Origin: JACDAE01 sp034438015 | GTDB taxonomy: Bacteria > Chloroflexota > Ktedonobacteria > Ktedonobacterales > Ktedonobacteraceae | Direction: 5' to 3' | DNA: 13,511 nt | NCBI GenBank assembly: GCA_034438015.1 | Contig: DAOTTD010000015.1 | Coordinates: 1-13,511 of the forward strand | Part shown: piece after piece, positions 6,426 through 13,408 of the stretch | How the letters are laid out: the number at the start of each line of letters is the position of its first letter | Position numbering within the stretch: position 1 is the stretch's first letter | The notes under the pieces: model-generated | The model's input: the letters and a program-made list of their open reading frames with translations, nothing else | What the model was told of the DNA's origin: nothing | Database searches by the model: none | Program-made: the position numbers and the translations under genes

Positions 6426-7475
6426 TTACACCTGCGTAGTATCTACTACCTCTATGTTATCCTTGCCCCCATAGAAGTCCCACCACGGCTTTGCGCCTTT
6501 CTTGAGCACCTCGTTCAGTGCCTCGATGTTGCGCACGCCCTGATCTTCGAGCCAGCTCCGCAATGCTGCAGCGCCGCCTCGCCCATATACAGGGATTCCG
6601 TCTTGCCACGTCGCCCGCCCGCACAACACGCCGGAGAAGGGCGTGCCTGCTTCGGCGGCCAGCTCGAGTGTCTCGCGGAAGATCTCGTCGCTCACACCAG
6701 CGCTGAGGTAGATAAAAGGCACGTTCGTCGAGGCTGCGGCTTCGCGGAAGTGCCGCTTAGCCTCTTCCCGAGTGTAGGCAACCTGCCCATCAGGGTTGGC
6801 CCTGGAGCCCTCCACATAGCGCATATTGACCGGGACCTCGACTTTCAACACATCCACCCCGTACTGTGGTTTGGTATACTCCTGCATGTACTTCTTTACC
6901 TTAGCGGGTTTGACCCGCGCGAACTCGAGGCTGTTCTCGTTGCCAATTTCGTCGCTGTAGGCAATCACCTCCAGGAAGAAGGGCACGTCATAAGCGCGAC
7001 ATTCGGCTCCGATCCGCTCGATGAAGGCATGTTTCACCGTATTGGTATGCTGAACTGCATCGTCTGGATCATAGTAGAGCAGAATTTTGATCACATCGGC
7101 GCCCGCCTCTACAAGACGCCGCACTGACCATTCCGACAGGAGATCGGGCAGTCGCCCCTTGACCATAGCGTCGTAGCCGGTTTTTTCATACGCGAGAAAC
7201 ACTCCCGTATGGGGGGCACGGTGCTTCACCGCTTCGAGTCCGTACTCCGGGTCCAGCAAAATCGCACTGGCATGGGGCGTAAGCACCTCGGACACCAGCA
7301 CTTTAAACTCGCTTACCTCTGCTTCGGTGGCATCACTCCCCTTCGCCTTCGCAATGGCTTTGCGCAACGAACCACGCTGGTCCATCGCTGCAGCGGCGAT
7401 GACGCCTCGTTCATCAGCAACGGCATTGATCCCATTGAACTTTCCGTGGGAAATCCGTACTCTGGTTTGTACCAT
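6426..7475 (-). CDS. lacD: LacD-family class I aldolase (tagatose/fructose-1,6-bisphosphate)
   Basis: This is a class I, Schiff-base aldolase of the LacD family that cleaves ketohexose 1,6-bisphosphates to DHAP and glyceraldehyde 3-phosphate. It has 349 residues, slightly longer than the typical 325-330. The catalytic set is visible: Lys130 in ADVIKILLYY, Glu169 in FFLEVIAY, and the Schiff-base Lys211 in DVLKVEVPVN. These correspond to Lys125, Glu163 and Lys205 of characterised LacD enzymes. AMDQRGSLRKA near 30-40 is the usual N-terminal LacD block. The ATG at 7475 has a moderate SD (AAGGGA, 10 bases upstream). LacD enzymes are known to accept several stereoisomers including fructose 1,6-bisphosphate. 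With no tagatose-pathway genes here and glycolytic genes on both sides, a role as the glycolytic aldolase is likely but inferred. Confidence 0.88.
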   Translation of the reverse strand: MVQTRVRISHGKFNGINAVADERGVIAAAAMDQRGSLRKAIAKAKGSDATEAEVSEFKVLVSEVLTPHASAILLDPEYGLEAVKHRAPHTGVFLAYEKTGYDAMVKGRLPDLLSEWSVRRLVEAGADVIKILLYYDPDDAVQHTNTVKHAFIERIGAECRAYDVPFFLEVIAYSDEIGNENSLEFARVKPAKVKKYMQEYTKPQYGVDVLKVEVPVNMRYVEGSRANPDGQVAYTREEAKRHFREAAASTNVPFIYLSAGVSDEIFRETLELAAEAGTPFSGVLCGRATWQDGIPVYGRGGAAALRSWLEDQGVRNIEALNEVLKKGAKPWWDFYGGKDNIEVVDTTQV

Positions 7476-7497
7476 CTGTTTCTTCCCTTCTTTACTT

Positions 7498-7530
7498 TCG
7501 CGAGAGGAGGAGCCTGCCCTCTTCTCGCGA
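7498..7530. repeat. 12-bp inverted repeat in the aldolase leader
   Basis: TCGCGAGAGGAG (7498-7509) and CTCTTCTCGCGA (7519-7530) pair in 11 of 12 positions around a 9-base loop. The structure lies 7 bases upstream of the aldolase SD region (7481-7490). No U tract follows, so a leader hairpin affecting translation, or a protein-binding palindrome, fits better than a terminator. Confidence 0.55.
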
Positions 7531-7545
7531 GACTTCCTTCTTGCT

Positions 7546-7591
7546 CAGCCAGATAAGCCAAAAACTGGATGCGCAGCATCGTTTCTGTCTG
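7546..7591. repeat. Palindromic spacer element B (related to 824-870)
   Basis: Arms CAGCCAGA (7546-7553) and TCTGTCTG (7584-7591) pair in 7 of 8 positions. The blocks 7546-7557 and 7579-7591 match element A near ndh almost perfectly with a nearly equal gap. The middle differs: on the minus strand it can fold GATGC-TGC-GCATC and then a short CCA/TGG stem, so the arms could enclose a small junction. It lies 71-116 bases ahead of the aldolase start. Confidence 0.55.
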
Positions 7592-7608
7592 AATAGATAG
7601 TGTCGCAC

Positions 7609-7626
7609 AAAAACGCCTTCAAAGGC
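7609..7626 (-). terminator. Possible weak intrinsic terminator overlapping the gpmI stop
   Basis: In the transcript, GCCT-TTGA-AGGC (4 bp, or 5 bp with a 2-base loop) is followed by G and five Us; the first stem base belongs to the gpmI stop codon. The stem is too short for confident termination, but its place at the start of a 150-bp spacer makes partial termination after gpmI possible. Confidence 0.25.
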
Positions 7627-9218
7627 TAGAGAGATCCTGGCAAAATCAACGATTTTCCTGTCATATCCGCAGGTTGCGCAATACCCATAATTTGCAAAAT
7701 TGTGGGTGATACGTCGGCTAATATCCCGTCCGTGCGCAACTTTGCTCCGGCCAGTTGTGGCGCCACCAGATAAAGTGGCACCGGGAATGTGGTATGCGCG
7801 GTGAAGGGCTTGCCCGTATCGTAGTAGATGAGCTGTTCGGCATTCCCATGATCTGCGGTGATCAGCACCGCTCCCTTCGCGGCCAACGCAGCTTCCACAA
7901 CGCGCCCGACACCGGTATCGACTGTTTCAACACCTTTGACGGCGGCCTCGATCACCCCCGTATGACCAACCATATCGGCGTTGGCATAGTTCATGATCAC
8001 CAGATCATACTGGCCACTGCGAATACGCTCGACCGCTGTATCGGTGATACCTGCCGCGCTCATCTCTGGTTGCAGATCGTATGTGGGCACTTTCGGAGAC
8101 GGCACCAGTAATCGGTCCTCACCCGGATACGGTGTCTCGCGCCGTCCGTTGATGAAGTAGGTAACATGAGCGTATTTCTCTGTCTCAGCGGTGTGGAACT
8201 GGCGCAAAGCGGCATTGGCGATCACCCGCGCCAGGGGCATGTCCACTTCATCAGCACGGTAGGCAACATCCGCGTCCAGCCCTTTCTCGTAAGCCGTCAT
8301 CATTACAAACGCCAGGTCTGCCAGCGGCGCCCCTCTATTAAACTTGCCTTCGGCCTGCGGCGGCAGCTCCTTCAACACAAATGCCTTGGTGAGCTGACGA
8401 GCGCGGTCGGGGCGGAAGTTATAATGAATCAGGGCATCACCAGCCTTCACTACGGCAACGGGATGGCCTTCCTCCATGACGACCGTGGGAAGGATAAACT
8501 CGTCGGTGACTTTATTGTCATAAGACTGCTGGATCGCTTCTACTGCCGAACCGGCCCGCAGCCCCTCTCCACGGGTCATGGCAAAATACGTCATACCGGT
8601 GCGGTCCCAGCGATTATCACGATCCATCGCATAATAGCGACCACTTACCGTCGCCACCTTCGCCCCGTGCTCTCCACCAATCTCGCGCGCACGAGCCTGG
8701 AGGAACTGCATGAACTCGATACCACCGGTAGGTGAGGTATCGCGGCCATCGGTAAAGGAGTGGATGTAGATACGCTCGACATCATGGGCCCGTGCCAGGC
8801 GCAGGAGGGCCTCCAGGTGGGTCTCGTGGGCATGGACTCCGCCATCGCCGAGCAGGCCGCAAATATGCAATTGCGATGAGTTCTTCTTAACGTGCTCGAT
8901 AGCTTTCAACAGCGCCGGGTTCTGGAAGAAGCTGCCATCTTCAATTGACTCGCTGACACGGGTATAGTCTTGCAAGACGCGCTTCCCCGCTCCAATATTC
9001 TGATGGCCCACCTCCGAGTTCCCCATCTGGCCCTCTGGTAGGCCTACCGCTGCCCCCGACGTTCTGACGGCGGTATGAGGCCACTCGCGTGTCAACCGAT
9101 CAATCGTAGGAGTACGGGCCAGGGCGATGGCGTTCCCCTCTTTGCGAGGATTGATGCCCCAGCCGTCCATAACAATTAACACAAAAGGGCGAGGTCGCCT
9201 TGAAGATGTCGCGCTCAT
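7626..9218 (-). CDS. gpmI: 2,3-bisphosphoglycerate-independent phosphoglycerate mutase
   Basis: This enzyme interconverts 3- and 2-phosphoglycerate in glycolysis and uses two metal ions (usually Mn) and a phosphoserine intermediate. It has 530 residues, a little over the usual 505-515. The alkaline-phosphatase-like metal site opens with VMDGWG (Asp18). The catalytic Ser68 is in QMGNSEVGHQNIGAGK. The substrate-binding domain has GGVHAH (126-131), FTDGRD (155-160) and SGRYYAMDRD (192-201). NFRPDRARQ, MNYANADMVGHTG and TADHGNAE give the remaining phosphate and metal contacts. The ATG at 9218 has an SD (GAAGGGAG) 10 bases upstream, and a perfect 26-bp hairpin ends 2 bases before that SD. It lies 112 bp after eno, its next enzyme in the pathway. 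Confidence 0.97.
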   Translation of the reverse strand: MSATSSRRPRPFVLIVMDGWGINPRKEGNAIALARTPTIDRLTREWPHTAVRTSGAAVGLPEGQMGNSEVGHQNIGAGKRVLQDYTRVSESIEDGSFFQNPALLKAIEHVKKNSSQLHICGLLGDGGVHAHETHLEALLRLARAHDVERIYIHSFTDGRDTSPTGGIEFMQFLQARAREIGGEHGAKVATVSGRYYAMDRDNRWDRTGMTYFAMTRGEGLRAGSAVEAIQQSYDNKVTDEFILPTVVMEEGHPVAVVKAGDALIHYNFRPDRARQLTKAFVLKELPPQAEGKFNRGAPLADLAFVMMTAYEKGLDADVAYRADEVDMPLARVIANAALRQFHTAETEKYAHVTYFINGRRETPYPGEDRLLVPSPKVPTYDLQPEMSAAGITDTAVERIRSGQYDLVIMNYANADMVGHTGVIEAAVKGVETVDTGVGRVVEAALAAKGAVLITADHGNAEQLIYYDTGKPFTAHTTFPVPLYLVAPQLAGAKLRTDGILADVSPTILQIMGIAQPADMTGKSLILPGSL

Positions 9219-9238
9219 TACTACGTGACTCCCTTCGG

Positions 9239-9316
9239 AGTAGGGATGGGGCTGGCCCCCATCCTGGTCCCTGATCGCACTGGCCGAGCCGGATGGGGGC
9301 CAGCCCCATCCCTACT
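9239..9316. repeat. Perfect 26-bp inverted repeat between eno and gpmI
   Basis: Bases 9239-9264 are the exact reverse complement of 9291-9316, with a 26-base centre (9265-9290). The arms are very GC-rich, begin AGTAGGGATGG, and each contains a self-complementary GGGG-CTGG-CCCC core. Together they fill 78 of the 112 bases between the genes. No U tract follows on either strand and no transposase is attached. It is best described as a REP- or MITE-like palindrome, and in the transcript it is a stable hairpin next to the gpmI SD. Confidence 0.85.
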
Positions 9317-9330
9317 GAAGAGAGAAGCAG

Positions 9331-10647
9331 TCATCCTTTAGCGTAAAGGACCGGCACATTATAGAATGCGCTGAATCCGGCGTAGTGTGCCGTCTCTTCC
9401 CCTAACTCGTCCTCGATTGCAAGTAAGCGGTTATACTTTGCCACGCGTTCGCTGCGGGCGGGTGAGCCCGTTTTGATCTGTCCGGCATTGGTGGCAACCA
9501 CCAGGTCGGCGATCGTCGTGTCCTCGGTCTCGCCAGAGCGATGGGAAACCACCGCTGTAAATGCTGCCCGCTTTGCCATCTCAATGGCTGCCAGAGTCTC
9601 TGTGAGTGTTCCGATCTGATTGAGCTTGATAAGAATCGAGTTAGCCGAATGTTCTTGAATTCCCCGCTTGAGACGCTCAGTATTGGTGACAAAGAGATCA
9701 TCACCTACTAATTGTACACGATTGCCCAGGCGCTGACGTAACTGAGACCATCCATCCCAGTCGTCTTCCGCCAGACCGTCTTCGATGGTGGCGATCGGGT
9801 ATTCATTCAGCCATTGCTCGTAGAGGTCGACCATTTCGCTGGAGGTAAGGGTACGGCCCTCGCGCGCCAGTACATACTTGCCATCTTGATAGAACTCGCT
9901 CGCAGCCGGGTCCATCCCCAGGAATATATCCACGCCGGGTTTATAGCCCGCCGACTCTATGGCGGAGACAATGACCTCTAAAGCCTCGCGGTTGGAGCCG
10001 AGCGAGGGAGCGAAGCCGCCTTCATCCCCAACATTCGTATTGAGCTTTTTGTCATGCAAGACCTTTTTCAGGCCCTGGTACACCTCCGCGCCCATGCGCA
10101 GAGCTTCGTGAAAGGAGGTTGCACCGACCGGCAAGATCATGTATTCCTGCATATCGGTAGAATTGTCTGCATGTTTACCGCCGTTCAGAATGTTCATCAT
10201 GGGAACGGGCAACTCATACGCCGAGACGCCTCCAAGATAGCGGTACAATGGCTGCCGGCACGCGTTTGCTGCCGCCTTTGACACGGCGAGCGAAACGCCG
10301 AGGATGGCATTGGCCCCCAATTTGCCTTTATTGGCCGTTCCATCCAGGGCGATCATGCGCTTATCCACCTGCACCTGCTCGACAGCATCGAGTCCAACGA
10401 GCGCCTCGCGAATGGTCTCATTGACGTTCCGAACAGCTTTTAGCACGCCCTTGCCACCATAGCGGCTCTTGTCTCCATCGCGCAGTTCGACCGCTTCATG
10501 TACTCCGGTTGAGGCTCCAGAGGGAACAGCCGCCACGCCACGCGCTTCTCCTACCAACTGCACAGCGACTTCAATAGTGGGGCCGCCACGTGAGTCCAGA
10601 ATTTCTCTCGCCTGTACATCTTCGATGATTGTGCTTCTGTGCGACAT
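9331..10647 (-). CDS. eno: Enolase (phosphopyruvate hydratase)
   Basis: This enzyme dehydrates 2-phosphoglycerate to phosphoenolpyruvate and needs Mg. It has 438 residues, a standard length. The N-terminal domain has AREILDSRGGPTIEV (13-27) and VPSGASTGVHEA (41-52, the mobile loop). In the barrel I see GGKHADN (His159), QEYM (Glu168) and the catalytic Glu209 in GDEGGFAP. The metal ligands are Asp246, Glu289 (IEDGLAEDDWDGW) and Asp316 (VGDDLF). The catalytic Lys341 is in LIKLNQIGT, followed by SHRSGETEDT (368-377) and Lys392 in IKTGSPARSER. All key residues are present. The ATG at 10647 has GAGGAG 7 bases upstream. It follows pyk by 24 bp, so the two are very likely co-transcribed. Confidence 0.98.
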   Translation of the reverse strand: MSHRSTIIEDVQAREILDSRGGPTIEVAVQLVGEARGVAAVPSGASTGVHEAVELRDGDKSRYGGKGVLKAVRNVNETIREALVGLDAVEQVQVDKRMIALDGTANKGKLGANAILGVSLAVSKAAANACRQPLYRYLGGVSAYELPVPMMNILNGGKHADNSTDMQEYMILPVGATSFHEALRMGAEVYQGLKKVLHDKKLNTNVGDEGGFAPSLGSNREALEVIVSAIESAGYKPGVDIFLGMDPAASEFYQDGKYVLAREGRTLTSSEMVDLYEQWLNEYPIATIEDGLAEDDWDGWSQLRQRLGNRVQLVGDDLFVTNTERLKRGIQEHSANSILIKLNQIGTLTETLAAIEMAKRAAFTAVVSHRSGETEDTTIADLVVATNAGQIKTGSPARSERVAKYNRLLAIEDELGEETAHYAGFSAFYNVPVLYAKG

Positions 10648-10671
10648 ACATTTCTCCTCTCGTTTATTGCA

Positions 10672-12114
10672 TTATGCATCACTGCTTACTGTCTGCAACT
10701 TCACAAAGTTTGTCCGTGCCTGACTTGCAATGGGTAGCCCCCCCATGATCACAACATGCTCGCCTTGCTTTACAAGCCCATCCTCCAGTAGCTTCTGATC
10801 GACGCGCGCGATTAGATCTTCCGTCGTATTTCCCAGGTCAATGAGATACGGCCACACGCCCCACCAGAGCGCAAGCTGGCGATAGACACGCTCCGAAGGG
10901 GTAAAGGCCAGGATTGGTGTACGCGGTCGATCCGTGGAGATGAGGTGAGCTGAGGCACCTGAACGGGTCAAGACAACAATTGCCTGTACGCTGGTTTCCT
11001 CTGCCAATGCGCGGGCGGCATGACTGACCGCATGTGCCGAGGTCAGTTGCTGGCACTGCGGCTGACGAGTGCTACGAGGGTCAATCTCCATCGCCTGGGC
11101 AATGTTCACCATCGTCTGAACCGCTTCTAGAGGATAGGCCCCCGAGGCGGTCTCCGCGCTGAGCATGAGGGCGTCCGTTCCATCGAAGATGGCATTGGCG
11201 ACGTCACTGGCCTCCGCTCGCGTTGGACGGGGGTGCGTGATCATGGATTCGAGCATCTGCGTTGCGGTAATGACAGGCAATCCACGATCATGGCAGGCGG
11301 CAATAATACGCTTCTGGATGAGTGGCACTTTCTCCAGGGCCATCTCCACTCCCAGATCGCCGCGGGCGACCATCACACCATCGACGACGTCGAGAATCTC
11401 ATCGAGCCGGCTGACCGCCTCTGGCTTCTCCAGTTTAGCAATCAGGGGAATACTTACGTAGCCCTGTTCCTCCTGCTGCTCCCCTTGCAATTGCTGCATG
11501 AAAGCTCTGGTCTCTACTACATCCTCCGGTCGACGCACGAAACTGAGCGCGACATAATCAACGCCGTGGCTCACGCCGAACCGTAAGTCGTCACGATCTT
11601 TCGCGGTGAGCGCTGGCGCGCTCACCGCGACTCCGGGCAGGTTGATGCCCTTGTGCTCCTTGAGTACACCACCATGTACGACCTGGCATTGAACCTCGGT
11701 CTCATTCGAGCCAAGCACGCTCAGTTCAAGGAGGCCATCGTCCAGCAGGATACGGTCACCGCCCTTCACATCGTGCGGTAACTGCTGGTAAGTCGTTGAG
11801 ATCGTCTCTGCGTTTCCTACCACAGCACGGGTGGTAATCGTCACCCTGGCATCACGTGCCAGGATGACGGGCTGGCCTCCTTCCAATATTCCAGTCCTGA
11901 TCTTGGGTCCTTGCAGGTCTTGCAGGATGGCGATGGCACATTCTAAGCGGGCGGAAATCGTGCGAATGCGATTTATGACCAGTTCGTGATCAGGGTACGT
12001 CCCATGCGAAAAGTTCAGACGAGCAACATTCATGCCAGCACGCATGAGTTGTTCGAGTTGCTCTTCGCTACTGGTCGCCGGGCCGATCGTACACACAATT
12101 TTAGTACGTCGCAT
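10672..12114 (-). CDS. pyk: Pyruvate kinase
   Basis: This enzyme transfers phosphate from phosphoenolpyruvate to ADP, giving pyruvate and ATP, the substrate-making step for the PDH genes downstream. It has 480 residues. The barrel opens with RRTKIVCTIGPA (2-13). NFSHG (34-38) and LQDLQGPKIRTG (64-75) follow, and the B domain is inserted at about 72-160, ending DRILLDDG and INLPG. The catalytic Lys227 and metal ligand Glu229 are in IAKLEKPEA, with Asp253 in ARGDLGVE. TATQMLESM (283-291) and PTRAEASDVANAIFDGTDA (297-315) complete the site. The C-terminal allosteric domain runs from about 350, with no extra PEP-utiliser domain. A Gln/Glu-rich insert at about 207-217 precedes the catalytic Lys strand. 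The ATG at 12114 has GAGGAG 6 bases upstream, 29 bp after gap. Confidence 0.98.
   Translation of the reverse strand: MRRTKIVCTIGPATSSEEQLEQLMRAGMNVARLNFSHGTYPDHELVINRIRTISARLECAIAILQDLQGPKIRTGILEGGQPVILARDARVTITTRAVVGNAETISTTYQQLPHDVKGGDRILLDDGLLELSVLGSNETEVQCQVVHGGVLKEHKGINLPGVAVSAPALTAKDRDDLRFGVSHGVDYVALSFVRRPEDVVETRAFMQQLQGEQQEEQGYVSIPLIAKLEKPEAVSRLDEILDVVDGVMVARGDLGVEMALEKVPLIQKRIIAACHDRGLPVITATQMLESMITHPRPTRAEASDVANAIFDGTDALMLSAETASGAYPLEAVQTMVNIAQAMEIDPRSTRQPQCQQLTSAHAVSHAARALAEETSVQAIVVLTRSGASAHLISTDRPRTPILAFTPSERVYRQLALWWGVWPYLIDLGNTTEDLIARVDQKLLEDGLVKQGEHVVIMGGLPIASQARTNFVKLQTVSSDA
11601..11630. repeat. 13-bp perfect inverted repeat inside pyk
   Basis: Bases 11601-11613 are the exact reverse complement of 11618-11630, with a TGGC loop of 4 bases. 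The stem encodes the V-A-V-S-A-P-A-L-T-A segment after LPG in pyruvate kinase, so it lies fully within coding sequence. It may be chance in GC-rich DNA, or a pause or processing hairpin in the mRNA. Confidence 0.6.
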
Positions 12115-12143
12115 CGGTTCTCCTCATTCCTTAAGCGGTATCG

Positions 12144-13157
12144 CTACAGGCCCTTTCCCGCGAGGAAGTGGACGAGATCGGCGACGCGGGAGGAATAGCC
12201 CCATTCGTTGTCGTACCAGGCTATGACTTTCACCATATTGCCACCGAGGACCATCGTCGAGAGGCCATCAACGATAGCAGAGTGTGAGTCACCACGGAAA
12301 TCGCTAGAGACCAATGGCTCGTCGCTATACTCGAGAATACCCTTGAGAGGACCTGTTGCTGCTTGTCTGAATGCATCGTTGAGAGCGTCTTTCGTGGCTT
12401 CCTTGCGCACAATGGCCACAAAGTCAACGACTGAGACGGTGATAGTGGGCACGCGTAGCGACATGCCATCGAAGCGTCCCTTGAGTTCAGGAATGACCAG
12501 TGCAAGCGCGCGGGCGGCGCCAGTAGTGGTAGGAATGATATTGACGCCGGCGCTACGGGCACGCCGCAGGTCTTTGTGCACCTGGTCCAGGATACGCTGG
12601 TCGTTGGTGTAGGAGTGGATCGTATTCATCAGGCCACGCTCGATGCCGAACGCGTCATTGAGCACTTTGGCGGTGGGGGCCAGGCAGTTAGTCGTGCAGG
12701 AGGCATTGGAAATAATGTTGTGCGTGTGCGGATCATACATGTCCTCATTGACCCCGAGCACGATCGTGATGTCTTCGCCCTTAGCTGGTGCAGAGATAAT
12801 GACTTTCTTCGCCCCACCCTTGAGATGAGCGGCTGCCTTTGGTGCATCGGTAAAGAGACCCGTTGACTCAACCACGATCTCGACGCCCAGATCACCCCAG
12901 GGGATCTGCGCCGGGTCACGTTGCGAAATTACTTTGACTGTGTGTCCGTTAACGATGAGAGAGTCTGGGGTTGTCTCAACTTCGCCTGGGAAGCGACCAT
13001 AGGTGGAGTCGTATTTTAAGAGATGCGCGTTCGTCGTTGTATCGGTAAGATCGTTCACAGCTACAACTTCGAGGTCATCTGGATGACGTTCCAGCATTGC
13101 TTTGAGCGACTGGCGACCGATGCGCCCGAAACCGTTAATGCCTACACGAGTTGTCAT
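12144..13157 (-). CDS. gap: Glyceraldehyde-3-phosphate dehydrogenase, type I
   Basis: This is a tetrameric cytosolic enzyme that oxidises and phosphorylates glyceraldehyde 3-phosphate to 1,3-bisphosphoglycerate with NAD+. It has 337 residues. The Rossmann motif is GINGFGRIGR (6-15). Asp36 in AVNDLTD favours NAD over NADP. The catalytic Cys154 is in ISNASCTTNCLAP and its partner His181 in TIHSYTNDQ. The S-loop HKDLRRARSAG and NIIPTTTGAA are present, as is the C-terminal WYDNEWGYS. The ATG at 13157 has AAAGGAGGA about 8 bases upstream; the frame runs 16 codons further, but those residues do not belong to the fold. It is the first glycolytic gene of the block. The Gln-Val after LD in the S-loop differs from the Pro often seen there in NAD enzymes, so cofactor preference is likely but not certain. 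Confidence 0.98.
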   Translation of the reverse strand: MTTRVGINGFGRIGRQSLKAMLERHPDDLEVVAVNDLTDTTTNAHLLKYDSTYGRFPGEVETTPDSLIVNGHTVKVISQRDPAQIPWGDLGVEIVVESTGLFTDAPKAAAHLKGGAKKVIISAPAKGEDITIVLGVNEDMYDPHTHNIISNASCTTNCLAPTAKVLNDAFGIERGLMNTIHSYTNDQRILDQVHKDLRRARSAGVNIIPTTTGAARALALVIPELKGRFDGMSLRVPTITVSVVDFVAIVRKEATKDALNDAFRQAATGPLKGILEYSDEPLVSSDFRGDSHSAIVDGLSTMVLGGNMVKVIAWYDNEWGYSSRVADLVHFLAGKGL

Positions 13158-13366
13158 AGAAAAGTCCTCCTTTTGCGCTGTCGTTTTCCGCCATAAAAGG
13201 TGCAAAGCCTGCTTCTGGCATCACTCACCCCTGCTGTTGATTTCGCTACTGTGTACTTAATTGGTCCAGGGGTTTGAGCAACTCGGAAAGGGGCTAATCT
13301 GCTGCTGTTCTCTATCATAGGAGTGTAGTTGATCTCAGGGGGACAAAGCAGTACCCAAAAGGAGTA

Positions 13367-13401
13367 ATTCGTGGGTGATTTCTAAGGAGTCTTCCACGAA
13401 T
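13367..13401. repeat. 8-bp inverted repeat beyond the transposase stop
   Basis: ATTCGTGG (13367-13374) and CCACGAAT (13394-13401) are perfect reverse complements around 19 bases, starting 7 bases beyond the transposase stop. It could be a weak terminator for the transposase mRNA (TACTCCTTTT follows on the minus strand) or part of the insertion-sequence end. The rest of the 13158-13408 spacer shows the gap SD and no convincing promoter. Confidence 0.35.
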
Positions 13402-13408
13402 AAAATGA

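Noticed and set aside
9239..9316. Reading the eno-gpmI inverted repeat as a bidirectional terminator
   Set aside because: Neither strand has a U tract after the stem, and both genes run the same way, so a bidirectional terminator is not needed.
13314..13319. TATGAT on the minus strand as a -10 box for gap
   Set aside because: At 17-base spacing the -35 position is a C run, there is no extended -10 TG, and the site may lie inside the insertion sequence.
13158..13408. Rex-like or CggR-like operators before gap
   Set aside because: I looked for a TTGTGA...TCACAA-type palindrome or direct-repeat operator and saw none.
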